The position numbers were made by a program, and so were the translations under genes. The notes below the pieces were generated by a model. The model ran no database searches and was not told where the DNA came from. It worked only from the letters and a program-made list of their open reading frames with translations. DNA of 64,000 bases, taken from assembly GCF_000143415.4 (NCBI RefSeq), contig NW_003314305.1:810196-874195 (forward strand), written 5' to 3'. Each line of letters starts with the position of its first letter. Positions within the stretch are counted from its first letter, which is position 1. This document shows positions 31,340 to 43,788 of this stretch, one piece after another. Source of the DNA: Selaginella moellendorffii (lineage: Eukaryota > Streptophyta > Lycopodiopsida > Selaginellales > Selaginellaceae).

Positions 31340-32294
31340 TACTTGTTCTTTAGCTATGGATAAGCAACCTTGTAGTGTCCAACCTTACTGCAATAATGAC
31401 AACTTTGTTTATAATTCTTTATAAAGAACTTCTACTTCTTCCACCCTTTTGTATTTGAGATAACCATCATACACTTCAGTTTATGATGTTTGTTTCCATC
31501 TTTGTATCCATAATGATCATCATGACAATTCTCAACATAAAGACTTCTCAAATGCTTAGAAGACTTATATTTATTATTGTCAAGTCGAGCCATATCAAAT
31601 AACTTCTGCAAATTCTTTATAAGTTGAGAATGATGCAAATATTGCCATATGCTCTCACTATGAAAGATATTAATGAAGTAGAATTTGTTTTGATATGGAT
31701 CCTTTGTTGGAATATAACTAATTAAGTGAATAAACTTCTCAATATAATCCTTAAGTATCATTTTCCTTTGCTAAAAATATTGAAGTTCCATGCGAGCATT
31801 CTCTACATTGTAATAAAGGGCAAAACATAAACAAAAAACAACCTCAAACTCATCTATGTTAGACATTAGTGGTTTTTTATCCACAACATAAGACTCCTTA
31901 AACAATTCCACCATTGAAAACCCATATCACGTAAAACCATTAAAATAATCATTAAAGTTTTTGAATATAGAGTTCCCTTAGCAATTAAAAACTTCTTCAC
32001 ATTGTCTAATTAAGTTAAACACTCGTCCACACCACTATCACTAGAAAAAATTGGAATTTTAAGTCGATCCATCAAGGAAATCTTACTTAGAGTGCCACCA
32101 CATTTAACTTTAAGTGCCTCAACATGCCTATACATGATATCCATCATCTTGTCTTGCATCTTTTGCTGATTTTGATTAAAGGCTTACAACTCATGAATAA
32201 CATTTTGAATAATCTAAACCTTTACAACTCCATCAACACCATCATTAGCACCACTATTGATAATAAAATTCTAGCATTCATTTTGGTCAGCCAT
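31340..32294 (-). pseudogene. Ty3/gypsy gag relic
   Basis: Reads minus from a MADQNEC start at about 32294 (stop directly after), through a gag-like helical region containing IEKFIHLISYIPTKDPYQNK and FDMARLDNN (31761-31432), to a zinc knuckle CHYCSKVGHYKVAYP (about 31400-31355). The fourth ligand, normally Cys, has become Tyr, and several stops interrupt. It lies directly downstream of an LTR and primer-binding site, which fits the order LTR-PBS-gag of a Ty3/gypsy element. The pol part that should follow at lower coordinates is not recognisable. Confidence 0.6.
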
Positions 32295-32306
32295 CACAAT
32301 GACCTC

Positions 32307-32318
32307 TCTTTGATACCA
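32307..32318 (-). other. Primer-binding site, initiator-Met tRNA type
   Basis: Minus strand reads TGGTATCAAAGA, ten of twelve positions equal to the classical TGGTATCAGAGC. It lies one base from the end of the LTR at 32320-32855. Confidence 0.6.
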
Positions 32319-32319
32319 A

Positions 32320-32855
32320 TGTTAAAAGACTTAGTCTTCCTAGATTATATTACACCTTCTCCTAATGTTTTTCACCACCCAATTACTCATGAGCTACCTT
32401 AAAATTTCCATTATGCTACCACTCTTAGATAGGTTAACCTTTACCCTAAGTTTAGAGTTCTTTTTGACCCATGTTGACAACAAAGTTAAAGTTAGCACTT
32501 AACAATGACAATTGAATTTTAGTGTTTCATTCATTTTTTCTTTTTAAAGTATCTGAAATTCAAGTCATAATAGAGTGGAATTGGAGTGACATTTGTGGCT
32601 CCACTTCAAATCCACTCTAATAATATATTCATTCATATAATAATATAAAAGTAAAATATAATATAATATTCTCTTTATATATTGATTATATTGTGTGGAA
32701 TATAGAATGGAATACAGAAATATGCATATTAATTAGCCCAAAAACCCTAATTTATATATAAAGTGAGTTCTAAATTAAAATCAACCTGACAGCTATTAAA
32801 ATCTCACTATGCCAATATTGTATATAGCATCATATCCATACACTTTGACCTTACA
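32320..32855 (-). repeat. LTR of a degenerate Ty3/gypsy element
   Basis: On the minus strand it begins TGTAAGGTC (32855) and ends TTAACA (32320), so it has TG…CA ends, and is followed by a primer-binding site. Its first 170 bases are repeated at about 49855-50020 and 62815-62980 in the same orientation, each ending in the same TGTGAGG/TGTAAGG edge. Confidence 0.6.
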
Positions 32856-32869
32856 TCATTCTCTTCTCT

Positions 32870-35450
32870 TGGAATATGTAGGTGGTATCAGTTGTTAGGA
32901 AGCATTTTAGCCATTGCACATATATAATTTTTAGAGAATTGATTTGTTGGATGTTATACCAAACCTTATAAACTTGCAGTTCAACTTGAGATAATACCTA
33001 ATATGGTCCCTTCCATTGAATAAAGAGTTTGTTTAACAAACCATATAAGTAACACTAAATCATTTACTTTGTACTCCACATGTGAATGATGATAGGAGTT
33101 GTAGCACCATTGTTGTCTCACTTGTATATGGCCCAAGTGTTCAACAAACTCTACTCAGGCAAGTGAAAAAATACTTGTTAAATATTAATCCCAAGATTTA
33201 GCATCGATAGTTCATGGTAATCATGAAGGAAAACTCAACTTTGTTAGCAATATTGAATCATGATCACATTTGAGTTTATATGGTTAAGTACCAACAAAAC
33301 GTTATACCTCTATGACATACCCATACTGAAGAAACGGCAAATAACCATCCCAATTTGAATGTTAAAAGTTCATGTATTTTATGATCATCCCTTTGAAGGT
33401 CTGAACAAACCATTCCACCAAGCCATTTATCTAAGCACTCATGAAAGTGTGGTGTATCCCCAGTTAAAATGTTAAAATATAAAAAATATTAACCATAAAT
33501 ATAGAACCACCATCCAAGAGAATCCACTCTAGATAGGAATGTTGGAATACCACTTAATTAAGGAGGAATTACCTAACAGTAGTCAATGTCACGCTAGCAA
33601 AAGCACCAACTTCCATGTAGCGAGTTAGTAGTTGGAAGCAATAATGACGTACAATGGAATATGGAAAAAGCCCTATCAAATAAAATGCCACAAACTTAAA
33701 TAGATAGGAAATTACATTTTAACCATCCTTTTGCAACATAAAGGGGAGTATTATAAACTTGGCACTAAACACAACTATGCACATATTAGATAATATCATG
33801 TTGCATTTTTAGTTAATAGAAAGACTTACATAACTTCTCAGTCACACATTGATGTCCTATATGCCCATCTAGAATAAAAGAGTCATAATAAAATATTGAA
33901 GTCACCATCAACTATAAATGATCATTAAGATCATTCCCAATAAAATAAAGAAAGTATTTCTCAAGATTATATTAAGAATATAAATGCCAAAATAGCAACT
34001 CATTAGCAAGTGATGCAACCCCTCACGAAGCCTTTAGATCCATAGTTTAATCTTTTAAACTTCATAAACCTTATCAATAGAAGGTAAACTTTGTGAACAT
34101 TAAACATCACGTACAACAATTGCCAATGTCACAAAATCCTCAAAAAAGTCCATTAGCTAAAATAACCAAATCATTAAGAATAGGAGATAAACTTGAGAAA
34201 GCTTTAGAGCCCACCAAATAGTATAACCAACTAAATTCTTCCACTTGAATAACAAAATAATTGCAACATGATCATCTTCTAGTAATGTTTTAGAACTATG
34301 CAAATATGCATAAAGCTTTTTGAAACTCTAAACTACTATTAAACACTCCACCTTTGTTAATTATAATGTAGGGTTGATGTGTATAATGAGATGGTATTGA
34401 CCAAGTACACTCAAGCTCCTTTACATTAACATATTTCCAAGACTGCATGGAAAAAGAAAAGTCGAGTGTAATTAGGGTAGTCCAAAACTAGAGGAGTCAT
34501 TAACAACTCTTTAAGATGTATAAATTTCTACTCATAGTTCATAAACTAAATAAAAGATGATGTTGACAATTTCAACAATACTCACAATAGTGTAGTACAA
34601 AAAAAGATGATCAATAAAACGATTAAAATATTGCATTTTGCCTAAGAAGTATTATACATCATTTACACACTTCGAGGTAAGGAACTTTTGAACAACCATA
34701 AGTTTGTTAGGATCAATTTGCAAACCTTCATAAGAAATATAATACTCAAAATAAGTTATGTCTTTGGACCAAACACGCACTTTGATTATTTTAGGTTTAA
34801 ACTAGTTTCCCATAGTCGATCTAACATTTCAAGAACATCATAGATATGTCTTTTATGTTCTTTAAAGTGGATCAATACATCATTGATGAAGTTAGTAATC
34901 ACCTCTGACATATCTCAAAGAACTTCATTCATCATCCACTAAAAAGATGCTAGAGCATTTTTCAAATTGAACAACATCATCAATAACTTATATAAAGTAA
35001 ATAGTGTATGCAAAATAGTCTTAGGAATATCATCTTTGGCCATTAACACTTGTTAGTACCCAAAACAATATATAACTTGGTGAACTTATGACAATTTAGA
35101 ACAATTTAGAACAATTTAGAAGATTAGCCATATGAGGAAAAAGGTACACATTCAGGATAGTCATCTTGTTTAATAAATGATAGTTAATATAAAAGCAAAT
35201 ACTCCTATCAAACTTTGTCACAAGATAAAGTTTACACATCTAAAGACTCCAAAAGTTTTAAATAACACCCTTTTCTAACATCTCCTTGACGTTCCCATGT
35301 AAAATCTTGATCTCCTTGGGTGATTGACACTAAATAAAAACTTTGGCTGGATAAGCATTCCCATTTAGAATAAAATGATGTTATAAGCAACTAAAGGGAA
35401 TAACTTGAGAAATGGTATATAAGGGTTTAAATTGCCACGAATGTGATTAT
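32870..35450 (-). mobile_element. Ty3/gypsy pol relic, heavily decayed (copy A)
   Basis: Aligns base by base, with many changes, to the better preserved pol at 59.1-62.1 kb. Integrase-matching sequence lies at about 33000-34000, RNase H at about 34240-34500 and reverse transcriptase at about 34560-35350, all minus strand. No frame longer than about 60 codons remains. The order INT-RH-RT from left to right confirms minus orientation. Confidence 0.65.
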
Positions 35451-37039
35451 AGGTATCAAAAATTACCTATCGGCTAGTCCTTTTAGATATTCTTTCTTTA
35501 TTGCCATAGCAGGGGGAGATTGGTTGGACCCTTCATCAATCCCTCTTATACTAGTGGAGTTAATTGGGCATTTCGAGTGTACTTAGGCTAGACGAGCATA
35601 AGGATGGAATTCCTAAGTGCTATTAGCTAAATATACTTAGCCCGGTAAGGAATTCTTATCTCATTGTGTCTTGCACTAGTTAATGACAAAAACCTCTATA
35701 TATTAAGACTAGTCCCTCAATATCACTAAATGATAGTTTACTGTGTTTGCCAAATATCCTCGCTATTATGCCCTTTATATTGGTCTTGTTTAGTTCTATT
35801 AGTTATTTATGAAAAGCATCTAGATTTGCTAATTTGATATATCTATAAAATATAAAGATTATCCTAAACATAATGGTGTTAGTCTTGCATCGAAATTTGC
35901 AATCTAATACCATTCTATATTTAATAAGTTTCAAACTTGTCATAGAAACTAACTCTTGATACGAAGGGTGGCTCAAGATGAAAGCTCAAAGTGTGCCTTC
36001 TTCAAGGGAAGGGGGGCTAGGGGGGGTTCTAAATGTATAGTAGGGTGTAAGTGACTAATTTTTCCATTCTACTTTAGTCACTTAACCACACCTCCGACCA
36101 CTTGGAGGAGTCTAACTCACAACCTCCATAAGTCCTATTTCAGGCTTGGGCTTGCTAGCTCTGAAAACGGCATCCCCGCTACTTAACTTTTGCACTTGGT
36201 CCAAGTGCTCCACGTGTCCGGTCCCATGACCAACACCCCAAGGTACCACCGACATATCAGCCCGTTACGCTAGGCTATACCCATTCACCTTGGTCACATC
36301 AGTGGTTCATCACCACCTACATTGCAATCTCGTCTCTCCAAGACTGGGCCATCCATCCATGAGTGGTCATCCCAGATCCACTCTTTAGCATCCTTAGGAT
36401 GCCCATAGACATGGGGAACAACCTTCCCTAGTATCTCCTTTCCGGTCCCCGCCAAGTCCCTCCCTGTCCATGGCCGTGTTCACCAACACAGCCACTAGGT
36501 CAAGGCCCACAGGCCTGACCACCAAGTCCAACTGTCCTCTGGGACTTCCTCACTATGTGACTGTGTCCTTTGTCACCACACCAGAGGGCTACTCCTCTTC
36601 CTTTCCACAGTCTGGGACTTTGGGGCAACATTTCGGAACACCATGGCCCTACACAGGTCTCGTGGGTACTCTCCTCGCCTTCTGCCTTTGGGTGCTCTAG
36701 CCATAGGCTTAGAGCGAGGTTCCGTTGAGCCACACCAGGTATCCAAGTAGGTAGTGCCACCCACACTTGGACTGGGAGCATCGGCCAATCGATCTCCCGA
36801 GGGAACTAGAGCCGGCTCTTGAACACTTCACCAAGCTACCCCGCTTGTCGGTCCGTATTCATTCTAGTCTTGGACTTCCCAGTGGTCAGTTCATCACCCA
36901 ACACTGGGTCTGGCCTTCCTGGGCCAAATTGGCCTTTCCTGGCCAAACTGACTCCACTGCAGTCCTCCCCCTTACTATACTTTTGGAGCTCACCAAACCC
37001 CCCAGGGTCTGGGAGACGAACACTTTGGGCTTTCACCCT

Positions 37040-37555
37040 CTCAGACTCGAACTCGGACTCGGACTCAGACTCGGACTCAGACTCGGACTCGGACTTGGAC
37101 TCGGACTTGGACTCGGGCTCGGCCTCGGGCTCAGCCTCGATCCCGGTCCCGGTCCTGGTCTCGGTCCCGGTCCCGGTCCCGGTCCCAATCTCGGTCCCGG
37201 TCTCAGTCCCAGTCTCGGTCTTGACCTCGGACTCCATCTCGGGTCCTTCTCGGACTCCATCTCAGGTCCATCTCGGACTCCATCTCGGACTCCGTCTCGG
37301 TCCATCTCGGACTCCATCTCGGGTCCATCTCGGACTCCATCTTGGGTCCATCTTGGACTCCATCTCGGGTCCATCTCGGACTCCATCTCGGGTCCATGTC
37401 GGACTCCATCTCGGACTCCATCTCGGGTCCATCTTGGACTCCATCTCGGGTCCATCTCGGACTCCATCTCGGGTCCATGTCGGACTCCATCTCGTACTCC
37501 ATCTCGGTCCATCTTGGACTCCATCTCAGACTCCACCTCGGACTCCAACTCGGGT
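37040..37555. repeat. Hexamer array and minisatellite inside the LTR
   Basis: An array of CGGACT-like hexamers, then a tandem family alternating GGACTCCATCTC and GGGTCCATCT. The same structure appears at 43020-43550 and inverted at 46340-46840. It produces long open frames on both strands (SDSDSD, LGLGLG, RTRTRT, ESESES) that are repeat artefacts, not genes. Confidence 0.88.
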
Positions 37556-37717
37556 TGTAATTGATTTTTTCTGGGATGGAATTCTTGTTAATTAAAGCAT
37601 ATTACTGTGGATTACAATTAGTTACACAACACTACCAGTAAATCAATCTAGTAATATATGTTAGAAATTAACATAGAAAATAACATTATTCTATTCATAA
37701 TGAGATTTAAAGTATCC
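37555..37717. mobile_element. Short AT-rich insert within the left LTR
   Basis: About 160 bases, absent from the right LTR and from the solo LTR, flanked by copies of CTCGGACTCCAACTCGGG. It begins TTGTAATTGATTTT. Possibly a small transposon, but as the flanks are part of the minisatellite a target duplication cannot be told from the repeat itself. Confidence 0.45.
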
Positions 37718-37982
37718 ACCTCGGACTCCAACTCGGGTCCATCTCGAACACTTCCACGTGTCATGTGTTGGTCCTTTGGGGTCCCTTTTTGGAGCCTCAC
37801 TTATCGCTTGCTTCATGCTCGTTCCTTGAGCACTCCATTGGGAGTTCCACTCCCGCTTTCAACCTTTCAAGTCGGAGCCCTTTAGTCCAAACATGTTATG
37901 CTCGTTTGGCTTTTGCTTCAGCCACTACCACGTGGCACCCTTTCCGGCTCCACTTTGGGGCCTAGGGATTTTGTGTCTCACA

Positions 37983-40900
37983 ACTCCACCACCCATAGAC
38001 GAAGTTCGATGTCCTCATCGAACGATAAACTATTTTATAAAGTAATACCAACTTGTATTACCATTTCCATCCTTGGCCCCTCGCCAATATTCGTCAATAG
38101 TTTGATATTGAAGGCTTGCCATGCTTTGCCCATCCTCTAAGGAGCATAGTCTCTCCAACATAGAGACTCATTCGGCCACCTGGGGTGGTTTGCTCCCTTT
38201 TTTTGATTCAGTTCTCGCTAAACTCGTTAGAGACACCTTCTCTAACTCAATTCCACTACTCATTCTCGAGTAATCCCAACTTCTATTGACATAACCAATT
38301 CACCTTGGAACTTTTAATTTTGACTTCTCAAAGTCAATTTCTTTGGTGTCTTTGACACCTTTCACTGCACATATTGTGCAACTTCACTTCCCAGCCTAGG
38401 AAGCTCCCCACTTGAGGGCGCCATCGTCCTCCTTTCTATTTTATGCCACTTTTGGCACTAAGTTCCAACTATCGTAAGTTGTGCTAGAGCTATCCACGGC
38501 CCTATCCTTTGGCTACTTCGCTGCTCCCTCCCTTGGAGCTTTCACATTTACCAACTTGGAGCATTTGGGAATCCATCCTTGGAAGCACACTTCCTTTCTC
38601 ACAATCCGTTAGCATCCAACACATTAGTGTTTTATGCCTAACTTTGCCATTTGGATTCCTTCCAATGAACTCCATGACCCACACTTGGCCACTAGTCTTT
38701 TGCTTTTATCCATTGATTGTTGCACTGAGCAACATAGGATCACTACCTCCATTCTCGAGGTATCTTTTTGGTTCCATGGCAAGGGCTCTACTTTGCTAAG
38801 TCTAGCGGGTGCTCACCCTTAGTAGGTCTCTTTAGCAATTTTTGCTATGGGCTTCGTCCACGGCCTAACATTGCGACCCTTCCATGGGTCTCTCCCCGAG
38901 ACTACTTTCTTGGACTTATTGTACCATTGTATTGGCACAATTGATTTCCCTTTAGGTGTCCTTCTCACTTGGTCACCTCGACCAAGTCACACCATTATCA
39001 ATAGTTCAAATCAACACTTTGAACTGGGAATCATATTCCTTAACCCAAACAAAGACCTTGTCTTTGTTTAGCCACAAGATCACATGGTGATCTCATCTTG
39101 ACCCCTTAACAGGTCTACCAATAAGAACTAAGTCTTCCAAACCCTTTTAAATTGTTGACTATGACCCCGGGGGCATCCCCCACACTTGGCGGTGTGCCTT
39201 CCGGCCAAGGATCCATAGCAACTGAGACTGGGTGTCCCCATCTCATTCACCACGTCCTTGGTGCCTTTTGCACCAAGGTGTTCAAGTTAGATATGCCGAG
39301 CTTTCACTCTAAGCAATCTAACCGTGCATCACGACTCCGAGGCATCCCTCGCTTGGCAGTGTGCCTAAACCAGTCTCCTCACTAAGAGCCCATGACCACC
39401 GAAATATGAGTGTCCTCATATTCCAAACCATCACCATGCCCTAGTGATTTGGGACTCGAACCCAAGCACTAGAGGGTCGGGACTCGAACCCAACCTTCAT
39501 ATATACATCTACGGATGGCATCACCCCGGATGCCTGGCGTGACTCCCCACGCCGGTGCACCAACTTATATTTAAAGCATGTTATAGATCATCACTTAGGA
39601 ACCTAGTTCCTTTGCACTACCAAGGCTTCTCACTTGACAAGTCTGTGATCATGCATGGACTCCTCCATGCTTGGCCCCATGGGCCACCCTTTTGAAGTTA
39701 ACTCCTTCAACTAGGGTATTTGTTCCCCTGACTTGCCAATCTCACTTAGCAAGTCATCCGACCACTGTAACATGGTTCATGCAAAAGCGTGAAAGTCCTT
39801 AACCATCGACTTTCGTTCAAAGCCCTCTCTTTGAACACTCAGGAACTACTTCCCTAACCTTGATAACCTCGCCTTTTGGCAAACTTCAAGACCACACTTC
39901 TATTGCACCACTCTAATTTCGTGCGCTCTATAAACTATTTACACTTGGATGTCTAAGTACTTATCTACCTAGGGGAACGTTCAAGGAACTTTGTTCCTTA
40001 GCTTGCTAAGGTCTCTCCATTCGCAAGCTTTCCAATTACCATATAGTCTAACTGGATAATCCCATGCTTTAGACCTTCCATGGCATCCCGATCGCTAGTA
40101 ACAATATGCTTAAGCACCCACTTGATTCTCCACTCCCAACTTCCATAACCACCCTTGGTCATGCCTGTCAATTCCTATGGTTCGGTTCTATCCCTTTACT
40201 ACTTGCCTTTTGGCCTCATACATTTCCTTCGGTTATCCTCCTTCAAACTAGGAAGATAGCTTTGCACTTTCTACCATGCCTTGGCAAGTATTCATAGGGA
40301 TGAACCTACCTGACAGCCTAGGGAGTGGTTCCTCAATCCGAGTTTGCTCACTTTGTAATCCAACACACTAGGATCACCGTTGCTACTTATGGGCCTTTAT
40401 ATGCCCATCACTAACCTTGCCAAAATCCCTCCTTGGCTTTGTCTAATTTGGGTAGATGGACTTCTCCTGTCTCCACAACCTTGGACATTTAAATAGCACC
40501 TCTTATCCTTCATTCACTAGGGACTTTGTCCCTTGGGCATTATCCATTGCCCTCATGACACCAAATACCCCCTTCTGGTGTTCTAGAGTGTTTGGGTGTC
40601 CTAATGATGGCCTCTCTGACAATGAGCATTCCCTTTTCGACATTGACTTACTATGTCGCAACATAAACAATTTATCCCTTATAAGGGTATATCGAACTTC
40701 CTTATCCCAATAAGAAGTCTTAGGTAGTTGCCTTTTACCAGTTTATGAATTATTTTGCACCTTTTGCTTAGTTGCCTTATAGTTGTCAAGTCCTACAACT
40801 TATTGCTAGTGCTTCCACACCTCCATCATTATCTGGGTCACCACACTCTAACCGCATGCCTTCCAGCTTAGGCTATGCTATTCCCATTTCCATTGGGATT

Positions 40901-42024
40901 CTTTTGGAAGGGGTTCTCATGAACCCACCAACTTGACCTCAAGGCAGCATGCCTTGGCACCTTCGGTGTCTCCACACCATCAGCTCCACAAGCTTACCTT
41001 TATGACACTTCTTACTTATGTCCAGGTATTTTTGCCAAGACTAATATAGTTGTCTCTTATGCCAATTATCCATTAGCACTGCACCATAGAGTTCATGCAC
41101 AACTTTGTGTCAAAGTTATTTTCTTCCGGGAAACTCTTTCCCACAACTTTAGCATGGCACCTTCTGCCATCAATGAGATACATACTGCTCTCATGCTTGG
41201 ATCTCAAGATCCTCCCCATCCTTTGTGGGGCACCACACACCTCAGTCCAAATGCTTTCCTCAAGCCCTTAGGATTATTCTTTGACTCTATTGGAGTCATT
41301 CAACCTTTTGGACTTTGTTAATTCGACGACCCATGAGGTCCTACTTTTGAGGTGTTAGCTCACTAGAATACAACTCCTTGTATTCATATCCTACTCACAA
41401 GGACCATCTTTTGCAAGTGTTACTCTGACACCTGATTTGTTCTCTAGGGGCAACTTTTTTGCCCCTTAGGACCACTTGTCCATATGATGAGAATACCAAC
41501 TCATCCTCTGAATACACCCTCAATTCCTTGGGTTGTTCCAGCATTTATTAGAGGTAGCTCCGGCTACCATTTCAAGGACTTGTGTCCTTTTCTGTATTTG
41601 ACCTCCCGCGGTCATTACTTGTAGTCTCACATTCATGAGCACCAACTTCAACTATATGAGGATAATCTTGTGACTCCTTTATTGCTTTGGAGTCTCTATC
41701 TTTCTCGTGATCCTGACTATAGTTGTTTACCACAACTACATTAGCCAGTTGGCTACGTTAAACACTCATCTGGATCACATCCTTAACTCTCTGAGGAAAC
41801 TCTTATACTGTTTCTAAGATCCCAAAGTCGTTCCCTTACTGGTCCTTTTCTATCCACCACATTGCGCCCAAGTTCACGCATGAACTTGGGTAGAGAGCCA
41901 TGTCCTCATGACATGCTACTCCTCAAGGATAGGCCCACTCCCAGGACCTTCTAATGCCAATATCAATGGTGATATACTTGAGCACCAATAAAAGTCGGAC
42001 TAAGGAACAACTCCAATACCAAAT
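37983..42024. other. Non-coding interior of the LARD-like element
   Basis: GC-balanced, pyrimidine-rich on the + strand, with no frame over about 100 codons and no retroviral-type motif on either strand. Its texture differs sharply from the AT-rich gypsy relics around it. Two copies of a tRNA T-arm-like GGGACTCGAACCC occur at 39449 and 39479 but no tRNA can be folded. Confidence 0.6.
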
Positions 42025-43783
42025 TGTAAGCGACTAATTTTTCCATTCTACTTTAGTCATTTAACCACACCTCCGACCACTTGGAGGAGTCTAACTCACA
42101 ACCTCCATAAGTCCTATTTCGGGCTTGGGCTTGCTGGCCCCGAGAACAGCATCCCTACCACTCAATTTTTGCACTTGGTCCAAGTGCTCCACGTGTCCGG
42201 TCCCATGACCAACACCCCAAGGTACCACCAACATATTAGCCCGTTACGCTAGGCCATGCCCATTCACCTTGGTCACATTGGTGGTTCATCACCACCTACA
42301 TTGCAATCCCGTCTCTCCAAGACTGGGCCATCTGTCCATGAGTGGTCATCCTAGATCCACCCTTAGCATCCTTAGGATGCCCGCAGACATGGGGAACAGC
42401 CTTCCCCAATATCTCCTTTCCGGTCCCTGCCAAGTCCCTCCCTGTCCATGGCCGTGTTCACCAACACAGCCACTGGGTCAAGGCCCACAGGCCTGACCAC
42501 CAAGTCCAACTGTCCTTTGGGACTTCCTCACTATGTGACTGTGTCCTTTGTCACCACACCAGAGGGTTACTCCTTTTCCTTTCCACAGTCTAGGACTTTG
42601 GGGCAACATTTCGGAACACCGTGGCCTTACACAGGCCTTGTGGGTACTCTCCTCGCCTTCTGCTTTTGGGTGCTCTAGCCATGGGCTTAGAGCGAGGTTC
42701 CGTTGAGCCACACTAGGTATCCAAGTAAGTAGTGCCACCCACACTTGGACTGGGAGCATTGGCCAATCGATCTCCCGGGGGAACTAGAGCTGGCTCTTGA
42801 ACACTTCCCCAAGCTACCCCGCTTGTCGGTCCGTATTCATTCTAGTCTTGGACTTCCCAGTGGTCAGTTCATCACCCAACATTGGGTTTGGCCCTCTTGG
42901 GCCAAATTGGCCTTTCTTGGCCAAACTGGCTCCACTGCAGTCCTCCCCCTTACTATACTTTTGGAGCTCACCAAACCCCCCAAGGTTTGGGAGATAAACG
43001 TTTTGGGCTTTCACTCTCTCAAACTCGAACTCGGATTCGGACTCGAACTCAGACTCGGACTCGGACTTGGACTCAGACTCGAACTCGAGCTCGGGCTCGG
43101 TCTCAGCCTCGGCCTCGGTCCCGGTCCCGGTCCCGGTCCCGGTCTTGTCTCGGTCTCGGTCTCAGTCCCGGTCTCAGTCTTGATCTCGGACTCCATCTCG
43201 GGTCCTTCTCGGACTCCATCTCAGATTCCATCTCGGGTCCATCTCGAACTCCATCTCGAACTCCATCTCGGTCCATCTCGGACTCCATCTCAGACTCCAT
43301 CTTAGGTCCATCTCGGACTCCATCTCGGGTTCATCTCGGACTCCATCTCGGGTCCATCTTGGACTCCATTTCGGGTCCATCTCGGACTCCATCTCGGACT
43401 CCATCTCGGTCCATCTCGTACTCCATCTCAGGTCCATCTCGGACTCCATCTTGGACTCCACCTCAGACTCCAACTCGGGTCCATCTTGGACTCCATCTCG
43501 GACTCCATCTCGGACTCCATCTTGGACTCCAACTCGGGTCCATCTCGGACACTTCCATGTGTCATGTGTTGGTCCTTTTGGGTCCCTTTTTGGAGCCTCA
43601 CTTATTGCTCGCTTCATGCTCGTTCCTTGAGCACTCCGTTGGGAGTTCCACTCCCGCTCTCAACCTTTCAAGTCGGAGCCTTTTAGTCCAAACGTGTTAC
43701 ACTCGTTTGGCTTTCGCTTCGGCCACTACCACGTGGCACCCTTTCCGGCTCCACTTTGGGGCCTAGGGATTTTGTGTCTCACA
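42025..43783 (-). repeat. LTR (right, 5' by element orientation) of the LARD-like element
   Basis: 1759 bases, TG…CA ends, highly similar to the left LTR apart from the AT-rich insert and repeat-number changes. The primer-binding site abuts it on the left. Confidence 0.88.
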
Positions 43784-43788
43784 TAGGG

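Larger units (their letters stand above)
36046..37982 (-). repeat. LTR (left) of the LARD-like element
   Basis: 1937 bases. On the minus strand TGTGAGACAC… to …CTTACA. It carries GGACTC-type hexamer repeats (about 37040-37210) and a 12-33-base minisatellite of GGACTCCATCTCGG-type units (about 37210-37555). It is longer than its partner because of an AT-rich insert at about 37555-37717. Confidence 0.88.
36046..43783 (-). mobile_element. Large non-coding LTR retrotransposon (LARD-like)
   Basis: Two direct LTRs (36046-37982 and 42025-43783) flank a 4.04-kb interior with no long frame and no gag or pol resemblance. Target duplication TAGGG is present on both sides (36041-36045 and 43784-43788). 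Minus orientation follows from the primer-binding site next to the right LTR (TGGTATTGGAG, 42011-42021) and a purine tract ATGGGTGGTGGAGT next to the left LTR (37983-37996). An empty version of the insertion site exists inverted near 48590. Such an element must have borrowed enzymes from an autonomous partner. Confidence 0.85.

Noticed and set aside
29900-35950. Directional C-to-T (RIP- or methylation-like) decay of gypsy copy A against copy B
   Set aside because: Aligned stretches show changes in all directions, including A-to-G; by eye I cannot claim a bias.
39440-39500. Two GGGACTCGAACCC blocks, reading GGGTTCGAGTCCC on the minus strand like a tRNA T arm
   Set aside because: No acceptor, D arm or anticodon arm can be placed around either; they are 30 bases apart within a repetitive TE interior.
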